Below, in pieces: positions 8,950 to 16,569 of a DNA stretch of 64,000 bases. The number at the start of each line of letters is the position of its first letter. The first letter of the stretch is position 1. Origin of the DNA: Candidatus Methanogranum gryphiswaldense (GTDB lineage: Archaea > Thermoplasmatota > Thermoplasmata > Methanomassiliicoccales > Methanomethylophilaceae); assembly GCA_019262145.1 (NCBI GenBank), contig CP076745.1, forward strand, positions 55,093 through 119,092, written 5' to 3'. The notes under the pieces were generated by a model. It saw nothing but the letters and a program-made list of their open reading frames with translations, had not been told where the DNA came from and ran no database searches. The position numbers and the translations under genes are program-made.

Positions 8950-8998
8950 CATCATAGAAGTGGTATTGATAATATTTAAAATTAAAAAAAGTTTGATC

Positions 8999-9085
8999 TT
9001 AAGATAACTTTCCAATAGCGAAAAGTAATAAAACAAAGGCTACAATCCCAAGAATGCAACCTCCGATAACTAACCATCCTTTCAT
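8999..9085 (-). CDS. 28-residue single-helix membrane miniprotein
   Basis: A short ORF encoding a 28-residue peptide that begins MKGWLVIGGC and continues as one hydrophobic helix rich in Leu, Val and Phe, ending AIGKLS. AGGAGAT lies 7 bases before the ATG, unusually strong for this stretch, and the reading frame is almost all transmembrane sequence. It sits inside the candidate origin between the ORB-like box and orc1. No family is recognised. It may be a real small membrane protein; conservation in relatives is unknown. Confidence 0.45.
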   Translation of the reverse strand: MKGWLVIGGCILGIVAFVLLLFAIGKLS

Positions 9086-9221
9086 AGTTCTATCTCCTAA
9101 GGTATTGAAAGGTAATACTCATTCAGTTATAAAATAGATGTACTCAAAATCAATCAACAAAAAACAAATCATTATAATCTTTGGATAAATACGTATTCCA
9201 TCGGAAAGAGTGGTTGTACAA

Positions 9222-10460
9222 ATGGAAAAGGAAAAATCAATTTTTGAAAAATATATGGAAAGAAGAAATATTCTAATAAAAAATAGAAATATTCTTCAAT
9301 CGTCCTTTATTCCAGACCAACTTCCTCACAGAGACATACAAATAAATCAAATTGCAGAAATATTAGCACCTTCATTAAATAAAGATAAACCATCTAATAT
9401 CTTGATATATGGTAAAACTGGAACAGGAAAAACCGCAGTTTTAAACTATATTGGAAAAGAATTAAAAAAAGCCGATCCTGATGAAAAAAATTGTAGTTAT
9501 ATTTACATAAATTGTGAAGTCGTGGATACGCCATCTGGAATTTTATATAATATATCAAATCAAATAATCACTGAATTTAATAGAAAAATTCCATTTACAG
9601 GTTGGGCTTTAGATAAAATTTATTATGAATTATCAAATTATATTGATGAAAAAGACAAAGTATTCATTATAGTACTTGATGAAATAGATAGATCTTTTAA
9701 GAAAAATGGTGACGATATATTTTATTTCCTTACAACAATGAATGAAATTCTTAAAAAATCAAGAGTTTCAATTATAGGCATTACAAATAATTCAAAATTC
9801 ACTGAATTGCTTACAACAAAAATAAAAAGTAGATTAGGTGAAGAAAAAATAGTTTTCAATCCATATAATTCTTCAGAATTACAAGATATTCTTTATGATA
9901 GAGCAAAAGAAGCTTTTGATGTAGATGTTCTTGATTTTGCAGTAATACCTTATTGTGCAGCATTATCAGCTCAAGATTCAGGTGATGCTAGGAAAGCTTT
10001 AGATTTTCTTAGAATTGCAGCAGATATCGCAGAAAGAAATGGAGATTCGATTGTAACTGAAGCACATGTTAATTTTGCACGTGAAAAAATTGAATTTGAT
10101 GCAGTTGTTGAAGTAATGAATACAATAACAAATCAATCAAAAACAGTTTTAATGAGTATTATTAAAAATTTTGAAAGTAATAATAAAAAGATGACAACTG
10201 GTGATGTATATACTACATATAGAGAAATTTGTTCTATGATCAATCTTCCTATTTTAACTCAAAGAAGAGTTGCTGGTTTGATATCAGAATTAGATATGTT
10301 AGGTATTATTCATGCCCAAGTTAAATCATTAGGAAGAAATGGAAGAACCAAAGAATTTTCATTGAATATTAATCAAGATATAATTGAGAAATTTGTAAGG
10401 GATTCTCTTTTTGAACCATTGGTAAATTATAGACCTACAAAACAAACAACACTTATGTAA
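9222..10460 (+). CDS. cdc6: Orc1/Cdc6 replication initiator
   Basis: 412-residue AAA+ initiator that binds origin boxes and recruits the MCM helicase. Motifs in order: RDIQINQIAEIL near the N-terminus, Walker A GKTGTGKTAV (about residues 64-73), Walker B IIVLDEIDR, sensor-1 GITNN, the initiator-specific region, sensor-2 GDARKALDFLRIAADIA, and a C-terminal winged helix (about 310-395) with TQRRVAGLISELD. The ATG at 9222 gives MEKEKSIFEKY; a GTG at 9210 is in frame but lacks support. Codons are strikingly A/T-ending compared with the ATP synthase genes. ORB-like boxes lie on both sides, pointing to an origin here. Confidence 0.95.
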   Translation: MEKEKSIFEKYMERRNILIKNRNILQSSFIPDQLPHRDIQINQIAEILAPSLNKDKPSNILIYGKTGTGKTAVLNYIGKELKKADPDEKNCSYIYINCEVVDTPSGILYNISNQIITEFNRKIPFTGWALDKIYYELSNYIDEKDKVFIIVLDEIDRSFKKNGDDIFYFLTTMNEILKKSRVSIIGITNNSKFTELLTTKIKSRLGEEKIVFNPYNSSELQDILYDRAKEAFDVDVLDFAVIPYCAALSAQDSGDARKALDFLRIAADIAERNGDSIVTEAHVNFAREKIEFDAVVEVMNTITNQSKTVLMSIIKNFESNNKKMTTGDVYTTYREICSMINLPILTQRRVAGLISELDMLGIIHAQVKSLGRNGRTKEFSLNINQDIIEKFVRDSLFEPLVNYRPTKQTTLM

Positions 10461-10502
10461 TCTAATCTAAATTTGATTTGATTTAGTGTTCATAGGTTAC
10501 AA

Positions 10503-10522
10503 TGGAAATGGAGGGGTGGGGG
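10503..10522 (+). repeat. ORB-like origin recognition box, right copy
   Basis: Plus-strand TGGAAATGGAGGGGTGGGGG, identical over 20 bases to the reverse complement of 8927-8946. It lies 42 bases after the orc1 stop, in the convergent gap with the signal peptidase gene. The two boxes point outward with their G-strings distal, 1.6 kb apart, enclosing orc1. Confidence 0.65.
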
Positions 10523-10524
10523 TC

Positions 10525-11373
10525 TCATTTATTATTACGTCTTTTGTAATATTTTGAAAATTCATGATAATTGTATATTGAGCTAATTGCAATAATTGAA
10601 AGAATAATTGAAAATGCTGATATTATCATACAAGGAATTGAGTTTGGAACCCACGTATCGATAACTGTATTTTTACCATTACTGATCAACTTAATTATTC
10701 CGCCCCAAGGAATTTCAATCCATGCAACAGAATTGATTTGATTCTCAGTAACAAGGCCTATTACTATGGTCAATTGATCAAAATAAGAGTTATCTGAATT
10801 ATCTCCCATCGTAAGATATCCACTGTGAGGGGCTTTTACTGCAAGTTGATCTAAATCAATAGAAACAACTTTGGAACTATAACCAACATCATATAATGTC
10901 AATGTTCCACTAAGATCATTCCAGTCAGAACTTCCGGTGCAAGACCAGAGATTACTACTATAATCTGATAAAGAATAGGCACTCCAATGTCCTGTATCCT
11001 CATTATAATCAAGCCAAAGGATTAGACGGTGGATTATGGGATTGGCGGTCGTCGAATTGTCCCTTTCATAAACAACAACAGTACCGTATTCACCAAAAGA
11101 CGAAACACTTGTCTTCGAGCCCTCTACATATGTTATCAAGTGTCCATATGTATCTTTGTCCGTGTTGTCCTTTGTTTTTAATATGACCATGTCTCCAGTA
11201 TCTATGAGACCTATCTGTGAAGTATGGGAATGCTGCATGCTTTGAGATTCGATGTTTGTAAAAGTCGGATTTACGTCGGACTCATACTGTATGTAACCGT
11301 ACAATCCACCTACGACAAGAATTGTGACCATTAGGATCGCAATTGATTCTTTCGTATCCTTCTTCATCATCAT
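10525..11373 (-). CDS. Signal peptidase I, archaeal/ER type (S26B)
   Basis: 282-residue membrane serine protease that removes signal peptides. An N-terminal helix (about residues 9-29) precedes the catalytic region: SMQHS with Ser45 as likely nucleophile, then GLIDTGDMVIL. NPIIHRLI (His115) replaces the bacterial Lys with His, as in archaeal and ER enzymes, and GDNSDNS (190-196) holds the Asp pair. A second transmembrane helix (about 245-266) precedes a basic tail. The length is greater than in minimal archaeal enzymes because of an insert at about residues 120-180. The start could also be two codons later (ATG at 11367). Confidence 0.88.
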   Translation of the reverse strand: MMMKKDTKESIAILMVTILVVGGLYGYIQYESDVNPTFTNIESQSMQHSHTSQIGLIDTGDMVILKTKDNTDKDTYGHLITYVEGSKTSVSSFGEYGTVVVYERDNSTTANPIIHRLILWLDYNEDTGHWSAYSLSDYSSNLWSCTGSSDWNDLSGTLTLYDVGYSSKVVSIDLDQLAVKAPHSGYLTMGDNSDNSYFDQLTIVIGLVTENQINSVAWIEIPWGGIIKLISNGKNTVIDTWVPNSIPCMIISAFSIILSIIAISSIYNYHEFSKYYKRRNNK

Positions 11374-11440
11374 CAGATATTACATTTTGGATTATAACTT
11401 ATTCCTAAAACCAATTATAGAATTAGTGTGATGCGGTATC

Positions 11441-11923
11441 ATGAACAGGCCTTCCAATGACCAATATTTCATGTCAATGGCACATCTCGTCTCTTCTAGG
11501 TCCACATGTGTCAGAAGGATGGTTGGAGCAGTAATTGTAAAGGATAAACATATACTCTCTACAGGTTACAACGGAGCTCCCAAGGGCACGCGCCATTGTG
11601 TTGAGATGGGATGTATAAGAGAACAATTAAAAATTCCATCTGGTACCAGACATGAATTATGCAGGGGGGTACATGCAGAACAGAATGCTGTAGCCCAGGC
11701 AGCATATTTTGGAGTGAGTGTAAATGGAGCCACCGTGTATACCACTACCTTTCCATGTTCAATGTGTGCGAAGATCTTAATTAATTCCGGCATTGTGGAA
11801 ATTGTATATGATTCTGGATATATTGACGATCTTTCAAAAGAATTGCTCTCTGAAACCAATGTAGAAATACGTCATTTTTCATTAAATGACGAAAAAGATC
11901 AAAACAGTATTCCTTTAATATAA
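11441..11923 (+). CDS. dCMP deaminase (ComEB-like cytidine/deoxycytidylate deaminase)
   Basis: 160-residue zinc deaminase converting dCMP to dUMP for thymidylate synthesis. HAEQNA (metal His and proton-shuttle Glu) and PCSMC (two zinc cysteines) are present. The intervening insert with Cys and His residues ([10 protein letters not shown]...ELCRG) is the second-zinc feature of the dCMP deaminase group. Length matches the family. It precedes the ATP synthase operon by about 80 bases but is probably a separate transcript. Confidence 0.9.
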   Translation: MNRPSNDQYFMSMAHLVSSRSTCVRRMVGAVIVKDKHILSTGYNGAPKGTRHCVEMGCIREQLKIPSGTRHELCRGVHAEQNAVAQAAYFGVSVNGATVYTTTFPCSMCAKILINSGIVEIVYDSGYIDDLSKELLSETNVEIRHFSLNDEKDQNSIPLI

Positions 11924-12001
11924 TAAAATAATCAAAAGAAAGCATTACGTTTAAGTAAGGTCAAAGGATATCGCATCCCGCAAATAGTCGGGGAGTGTAA
12001 A

Positions 12002-12334
12002 TTGAGCCGAACTGACATACTTTCGGAAATTAAAGAGGCTGAAGCGAAAGCGGACGCCAAGGTCGTACAGGCCGAGGCAAATAAAAAGGACGCGATTGCA
12101 GAAGCTCGCAGAGATTCTGTCAAGAGAATTCAGAACGCTGAAGCAGAGATGCGCAGTACTTATGAATCCGCAATGGCAAAGGAAAGAGGGATACTTGAGA
12201 ATGAGAGGGCTGTAAAGCTTGCCGTAGGCGAGAAAGAAGCCGCTTCTATCGAGTCCTCTTCCAAGAGAAAGAGCAAGGAAGTCAATGATTTTCTTAAAAA
12301 GAAGTTTGAGGAGATCATAAATGTCACTTCCTGA
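12002..12334 (+). CDS. atpH: A1Ao ATP synthase subunit H (peripheral stalk)
   Basis: 110-residue coiled-coil peripheral-stalk subunit that pairs with subunit E. Nearly the whole protein is a heptad-type helix rich in Ala, Glu, Lys and Arg (EAEAKADAKVVQAEANKK). It is first in the operon order H-I-K-E-C-F-A-B-D, as in Methanosarcina. The start is TTG at 12002, preceded by a GGGGAG ribosome binding site; no ATG offers a full-length product. The end overlaps the subunit I start by 14 bases. Confidence 0.88.
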   Translation: MSRTDILSEIKEAEAKADAKVVQAEANKKDAIAEARRDSVKRIQNAEAEMRSTYESAMAKERGILENERAVKLAVGEKEAASIESSSKRKSKEVNDFLKKKFEEIINVTS

Positions 12335-14402
12335 GTCGATGAGTAGGATTGTGATTGTGGGTACCAAATCACACATGGATGAGGCCGTAGAGGCCTTCTA
12401 CAGAGTGAAGGCACTCCACTTGATCGATCATACCACCGGCGCGGACGGACTCTCTATTGGGTCTACTGTGTCTACTAACGTAAAAGCATCTGAAAGGTTG
12501 CTTAAAGTTAGGGCCATGGAAAAAGAGCTTGGTATAAACAAACATACCGAGACCTCTAAAGTTCCAGTAGATGAGATCAAAGGTCAGATCAAAGCTGACA
12601 GCGTCGAAAATGCCGAGAACGAAATAATGAAAGTTCTCGACAAAAGGAATGATCTTAGTCAAAGAATCACTGAGTTAAACTCTAAGAAGAAGAACTTGGA
12701 GCTTCTCGCACCGATCCCTGTGGATCTTGACCTATATTCTGGGTACAAGACCATCACATCGATCGTCGGTTCTGTTGCCGAGGATCCCACCGAGGTCTTG
12801 AGAACGATGAATGACATCGAATATTTTGTCTCCTTCAAAAAGAAGGAGGGCGGTGTCGTCGCGGTCTTTATGAGGACAGCGGAGAGGGATAAGATTTCAG
12901 CAGTACTCGCTGATTTCGAATTCACGGAGGTGTCCGTTCCTGAGGGAAGGGGCTCCATAAGTGAGAATATCGCGTTAACAGACGAAAAACTGGCGGACCT
13001 CACCGTTCAGTTGAATTCGGTCGAGAAAGAAATCGAAGTTCTTCAGATGAAACATAAAACCTTCCTGAGAGCATCAGATGAACAGTTATCTATCGAGATT
13101 GAGAAAGGGGAATTCCCTCTCAAGGTCGCGATTACAGAATACTCGTACATCATGGATGCATGGGTTCCGACGAAGAAACTCGAGACAGTAATGAATGAGC
13201 TCGAGTCCAAACTTGGAAAAGATGTATACGTGGAATTCCAGGAAACTCGTGGTAGAAGTATGCACGAGACTGAGGAAGTTGAGGATAGATACAAGACCGT
13301 TCCGACTAAATTCAATAATGGAACAATTGCGAAGGAATTCGAGTATCCAACCAAATTGGTATCGATACCGAAATATCAGGAGATCGATCCGTCGATCCTC
13401 ATAATGATCTTCCTTCCAATGATGTTTGGATTTATGATCGGAGACTGCGGATACGCGATTCCCTTCATTATTTTGGGAGCGTATGGATTAAAAGTAACAC
13501 ATCATAAAGACTGGCGCGCCATCGCTACGGTATTGTTCTTCGGAGGCATATGGTCATTCGTCTTTGGATTCTTCTTCTTTGGAGAAGCCCTTGGAATGCA
13601 CTTTGTCACAGAAGATTTCGAGAATACAATATGGGGTGGCGGGGTCAATGTAACTTGGGACCATCTGTTGGGAGTAACATTCCCTGCATGGTTCAGTGGA
13701 TTGCTTCCATTCGGCCACGGAGTTGGAAAATTGGAAGCTGTTACATTGCTTCTCAAATTGTCAGTCTACATAGGAATTGTACACCTTTTGATCGGTTATT
13801 TCTGCGGATATTACAACAAGTATATCCAGCACGGCAACAAAGAAGCCTTTGTTGAAAAAGGAGGATGGATCTTATCATTCGTTGGTATGGTAGTTCTCTG
13901 TTTCGTGCTTACGCAGGTGATGATCGTCGAAGATGCATCCGTTGTGATACGTGGTACGCAGGTTTATATTGTGACCGCGATCGGATTTATTCTGCTTATC
14001 GCTGGAGTTGCAATAAACTTTAAGAGAGAGAAGGCGCAGTCGATCCTGGAACTTCCAGGAATGATAGGAAATATTCTTTCCTATACTCGTTTGGCCGCTA
14101 TCGGTATGTCTAAGGCTGGTATGGCTTTGGCATTCAACTATATAGTGTTCGATATGATCATGTCGATACAGACTGGGACACCGGGAATACTTATGATTAT
14201 CATAGGTCTTCTTTTGTTCTCGTTCCTTCACTTGGTTATATGGACACTGGCCATCTTGTCGGGAGGATTGCACGCATTAAGGTTGCAGTTCGTCGAGTTG
14301 ATGACCAAATTCTTCGAGGGTAATGGAATAGAATATTCGCCCCTGAAGGTAAAACGCAATAAAACAATTTTAACTACAGAAAATACTAATAAAGAGGTAT
14401 AA
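12321..14402 (+). CDS. atpI: A1Ao ATP synthase subunit I (a-type membrane subunit)
   Basis: 693-residue membrane subunit that forms the ion half-channels and contacts the c-ring. The N-terminal half (about 1-350) is cytoplasmic with coiled-coil arms that connect to the peripheral stalks. The C-terminal half has about seven to eight transmembrane helices, starting at SILIMIFLPMMFGFMIGDCG. The segment GNILSYTRLAAIGMSKAGMA carries the conserved Arg that faces the c-ring carboxylate. Length matches archaeal subunit I. Confidence 0.96.
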   Translation: MSLPESMSRIVIVGTKSHMDEAVEAFYRVKALHLIDHTTGADGLSIGSTVSTNVKASERLLKVRAMEKELGINKHTETSKVPVDEIKGQIKADSVENAENEIMKVLDKRNDLSQRITELNSKKKNLELLAPIPVDLDLYSGYKTITSIVGSVAEDPTEVLRTMNDIEYFVSFKKKEGGVVAVFMRTAERDKISAVLADFEFTEVSVPEGRGSISENIALTDEKLADLTVQLNSVEKEIEVLQMKHKTFLRASDEQLSIEIEKGEFPLKVAITEYSYIMDAWVPTKKLETVMNELESKLGKDVYVEFQETRGRSMHETEEVEDRYKTVPTKFNNGTIAKEFEYPTKLVSIPKYQEIDPSILIMIFLPMMFGFMIGDCGYAIPFIILGAYGLKVTHHKDWRAIATVLFFGGIWSFVFGFFFFGEALGMHFVTEDFENTIWGGGVNVTWDHLLGVTFPAWFSGLLPFGHGVGKLEAVTLLLKLSVYIGIVHLLIGYFCGYYNKYIQHGNKEAFVEKGGWILSFVGMVVLCFVLTQVMIVEDASVVIRGTQVYIVTAIGFILLIAGVAINFKREKAQSILELPGMIGNILSYTRLAAIGMSKAGMALAFNYIVFDMIMSIQTGTPGILMIIIGLLLFSFLHLVIWTLAILSGGLHALRLQFVELMTKFFEGNGIEYSPLKVKRNKTILTTENTNKEV

Positions 14403-14404
14403 AA

Positions 14405-14629
14405 ATGACAGACGTTGGAACAGGACTTATTGCAATTGGAGCAGGACTTGCAGTCGGACTTACGGGTCTCGGTGCGGGTATGGCAGAGAAAGATGTCGGA
14501 GCAGCAGCAGTCGGTGCTATCACCGAGAACGAGGCTCTCTTCGGTAAAGCGATGATATTCATGGTTCTCCCTGAGACAATCGTTATCTTTGGTCTCGTTA
14601 TCGCAATCATGGCAATCTTCGTAATGTAA
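14405..14629 (+). CDS. atpK: A1Ao ATP synthase subunit K (c-ring proteolipid)
   Basis: 74-residue proteolipid with a single two-helix hairpin. Helix 1 (about residues 7-26) is Gly/Ala-rich; helix 2 (about 47-73) carries the ion-binding Glu in VLPETIVIFG. The small size is the bacterial-like single-hairpin form, not the duplicated V-type form. No Gln is visible in helix 1 at a typical sodium-ligand position, but I do not assign the coupling ion from that. It begins 2 bases after the subunit I stop. Confidence 0.95.
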   Translation: MTDVGTGLIAIGAGLAVGLTGLGAGMAEKDVGAAAVGAITENEALFGKAMIFMVLPETIVIFGLVIAIMAIFVM

Positions 14630-14645
14630 GTCGAGAGGCCCTTCC

Positions 14646-15203
14646 ATGGCACTTGACAACGTAACGAAGGAGATAGTCGCATCCGCCGACACAAAAGTCG
14701 CCGAGATCACAGTCCAGCAAACAGCTGAACTTAAGAAGATCCAGGCAGAGGCAGATGCAGCTATCTCCGAAATGAAAGAAAAAGAGGACAAAAAGCTCAA
14801 AGAAGCAATTGAGCTTCTCAAACGCCAGGAGCTTTCCAGTGCAGATCTGGAGAGTAAAAAAATCGTCCTGTCGAAGAAAAAAGAGATCCTCGCCAAGGCA
14901 TTCGAGACGGCACTCAATGACCTCGAGTCTGCATCCAGCGAAGAAAAGCTGAAGCAGTATCGGGAGATGGTTGAGTCAGCAAAGACTGTTATCGATAAGC
15001 CTAAGGCATTCATTTCAAAGAATGATAAGTTCACTGCAAGTCAGTTGAAAGTATCATCCGTTGAAGTGGATACGAGGATCCGTGCTGGCATCATTCTTCA
15101 AAGTGAAGATGGTACCATCGAGGTCGACATGCAATATGAGACCCTTCTTCAGACGATCTGGGACCGCGAGATCAAAACTTTGTCAGACATTCTATTTGGG
15201 TGA
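14646..15203 (+). CDS. atpE: A1Ao ATP synthase subunit E (peripheral stalk)
   Basis: 185-residue peripheral-stalk subunit. A long N-terminal coiled coil (about 1-95, rich in Lys, Glu and Ala) is followed by a compact C-terminal domain that contains GIILQSEDGTIEVD and ends TIWDREIKTLSDILFG, the typical E-subunit end that binds the catalytic head. The end overlaps the possible GTG start of subunit C by 4 bases. Confidence 0.94.
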   Translation: MALDNVTKEIVASADTKVAEITVQQTAELKKIQAEADAAISEMKEKEDKKLKEAIELLKRQELSSADLESKKIVLSKKKEILAKAFETALNDLESASSEEKLKQYREMVESAKTVIDKPKAFISKNDKFTASQLKVSSVEVDTRIRAGIILQSEDGTIEVDMQYETLLQTIWDREIKTLSDILFG

Positions 15204-15208
15204 GACAT

Positions 15209-16264
15209 ATGTTTAGGCGCAGCGGAAAGAAAGGCAACTATGCGTATACTGTCGCTAGAGTTAAGGCCAAAAAGTCCCTCCTGATGAAAGAAGAGGATTA
15301 CAACAAGATGCTAATGATGTCTGTACCGGAGATTTCCCGTTATATCAGCGAGTCAGGTTATCAAAAAGAGATGACCGATCTCGCGGGTAAATATACGGGG
15401 CTAAATCTCCTGGAACATGCGACCTATGGTAGCATGGCAGGGATCTTCGGCGATATCCTCTCGGCTTCTCAGGGTGAGTTGAAGGACATGGTTTCTGCAT
15501 ATCTCGCTAAGTGGGATTACTGGAACCTGAAGGTCATACTCCGCGGAAAGTCATACGGTCTTGGTGCTGACGGAATCAAGGAAGATCTTGTTCCAGCCGG
15601 CAGCCTCAGCGCCGAAGATTTGGATAAACTCATCTCTTACGAATCCGAGGACGATATCCTTGCCGGTTTCTCCGCAATGGTACATGTTACAATCCCTTCT
15701 GAGACGATCACTGCGTTCAAAGCAGGTAAGAATCTTGGAATTATCGAGGATTATCTTGACAAGTGCTACTACGCAAACCTGATAGGAAGCATCAACCCCC
15801 GTTCAAGACCTGAATTGCTCTTCCTGAATTATGTTAGGCAGGAGATCGATATCAAGAATCTGGAAACCATTCTCAAGCTTAAACTTGAAGGAATCCACGG
15901 AGAGGCTGCAATGCAGTACTTCATTCCCGGAGGGAAGCAGATTGACACGAAGCTTGCGACACAGCTTGCTAATGCAGAGACCATCGATGCAGCAATGACT
16001 GACATCGGGCAACTCGATTTCTTCGAGAGCATCAAAGAAGGTCTTGAATCTAGCACGTCCTCGCTTATGGGCGTCGCTGTCGGTATGAGAAAGTATGAGA
16101 CAGATCAGGCAAAGAAGTTCTCACATCTGTATCCCTTGTCAGTCATCCCGGTGATTGATTTCATGCTCAACAAAGAGAAGGAAGTCAAGAACATAAGGAT
16201 AATAGCAAGAGGTACCGATAGCGGATTAGACAAAGATGCAATCAAACAACTACTGGTGATCTAA
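15209..16264 (+). CDS. atpC: A1Ao ATP synthase subunit C (central stalk-c-ring adaptor)
   Basis: About 351-residue d/C-type subunit, a funnel-shaped helical adaptor that joins the rotor shaft to the c-ring. It has the three-fold repeated helical pattern of the family, with NYAYTVARVKAKKSLLM near the start and KWDYWNLKVILRGK in the middle. I prefer the ATG at 15209; the GTG at 15200 overlapping subunit E would add MRH. Its stop (TAA) overlaps the subunit F ATG. Confidence 0.94.
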   Translation: MFRRSGKKGNYAYTVARVKAKKSLLMKEEDYNKMLMMSVPEISRYISESGYQKEMTDLAGKYTGLNLLEHATYGSMAGIFGDILSASQGELKDMVSAYLAKWDYWNLKVILRGKSYGLGADGIKEDLVPAGSLSAEDLDKLISYESEDDILAGFSAMVHVTIPSETITAFKAGKNLGIIEDYLDKCYYANLIGSINPRSRPELLFLNYVRQEIDIKNLETILKLKLEGIHGEAAMQYFIPGGKQIDTKLATQLANAETIDAAMTDIGQLDFFESIKEGLESSTSSLMGVAVGMRKYETDQAKKFSHLYPLSVIPVIDFMLNKEKEVKNIRIIARGTDSGLDKDAIKQLLVI

Positions 16265-16569
16265 TGCAAATAGCGGTTATAGGAAGCGATGAGTTCGTTC
16301 TCGGTTTCAGATTAGCTGGACTGAGACGTGTTTTTATCGCTGACAAGAACAACTACCAGGGAATGATGGCGGAGGCAATGGCCGATAAGAACATAGGGAT
16401 CCTTGCCGTCGATGCCAAAGACCTGGAGTATCTTCCCGCTAACGTTAGGGCCAAGGTAACGGATTCGATCCAACCAGTGGTCGTACCGGTAGGCGGAGAC
16501 GAGAGCGACCTTCGTGAGAAGGTAAAAAGAGCGATTGGCGTTGATTTATACAAAACAGAGGATGAATAA
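16264..16569 (+). CDS. atpF: A1Ao ATP synthase subunit F
   Basis: 101-residue central-stalk subunit with a CheY-like alpha/beta fold. It starts MQIAVIGSDEFVLGFRLAG, the standard archaeal F signature, and contains the predicted switch segment near GILAVDAKD. It is translationally coupled on both sides: the start overlaps the subunit C stop and the stop abuts the subunit A ATG. Confidence 0.94.
   Translation: MQIAVIGSDEFVLGFRLAGLRRVFIADKNNYQGMMAEAMADKNIGILAVDAKDLEYLPANVRAKVTDSIQPVVVPVGGDESDLREKVKRAIGVDLYKTEDE

Larger units (their letters stand above)
8871..9221. other. AT-rich intergenic region upstream of orc1 (candidate origin)
   Basis: About 350 bases between the small membrane protein and orc1. 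It is strongly A+T-rich apart from one GC-rich ORB-like box (8926-8949), and holds a 28-codon minus-strand ORF. The stretches 8951-9000 and 9115-9200 are nearly pure A/T and could serve as duplex-unwinding DNA. Archaeal origins are usually next to the orc1/cdc6 gene, as here. No other coding sequence is apparent. Confidence 0.55.

Noticed and set aside
9196..9214. Possible third origin box (CCATCGGAAAGAGTGG) just ahead of orc1
   Set aside because: It shares only GGAAA and a weak G-rich end with the two clear boxes; a match of this quality is expected by chance.
8927..10522. The inverted 20-mers as terminal repeats of a transposon carrying orc1
   Set aside because: No transposase, resolvase or target-site duplication is visible, and the sequence matches an origin box better. 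Not fully excluded until copy number in the genome is known.
14405..14629. Assigning proton or sodium coupling from subunit K
   Set aside because: The helix 2 Glu-Thr pair fits either ion and the lack of helix 1 Gln is not decisive by eye.
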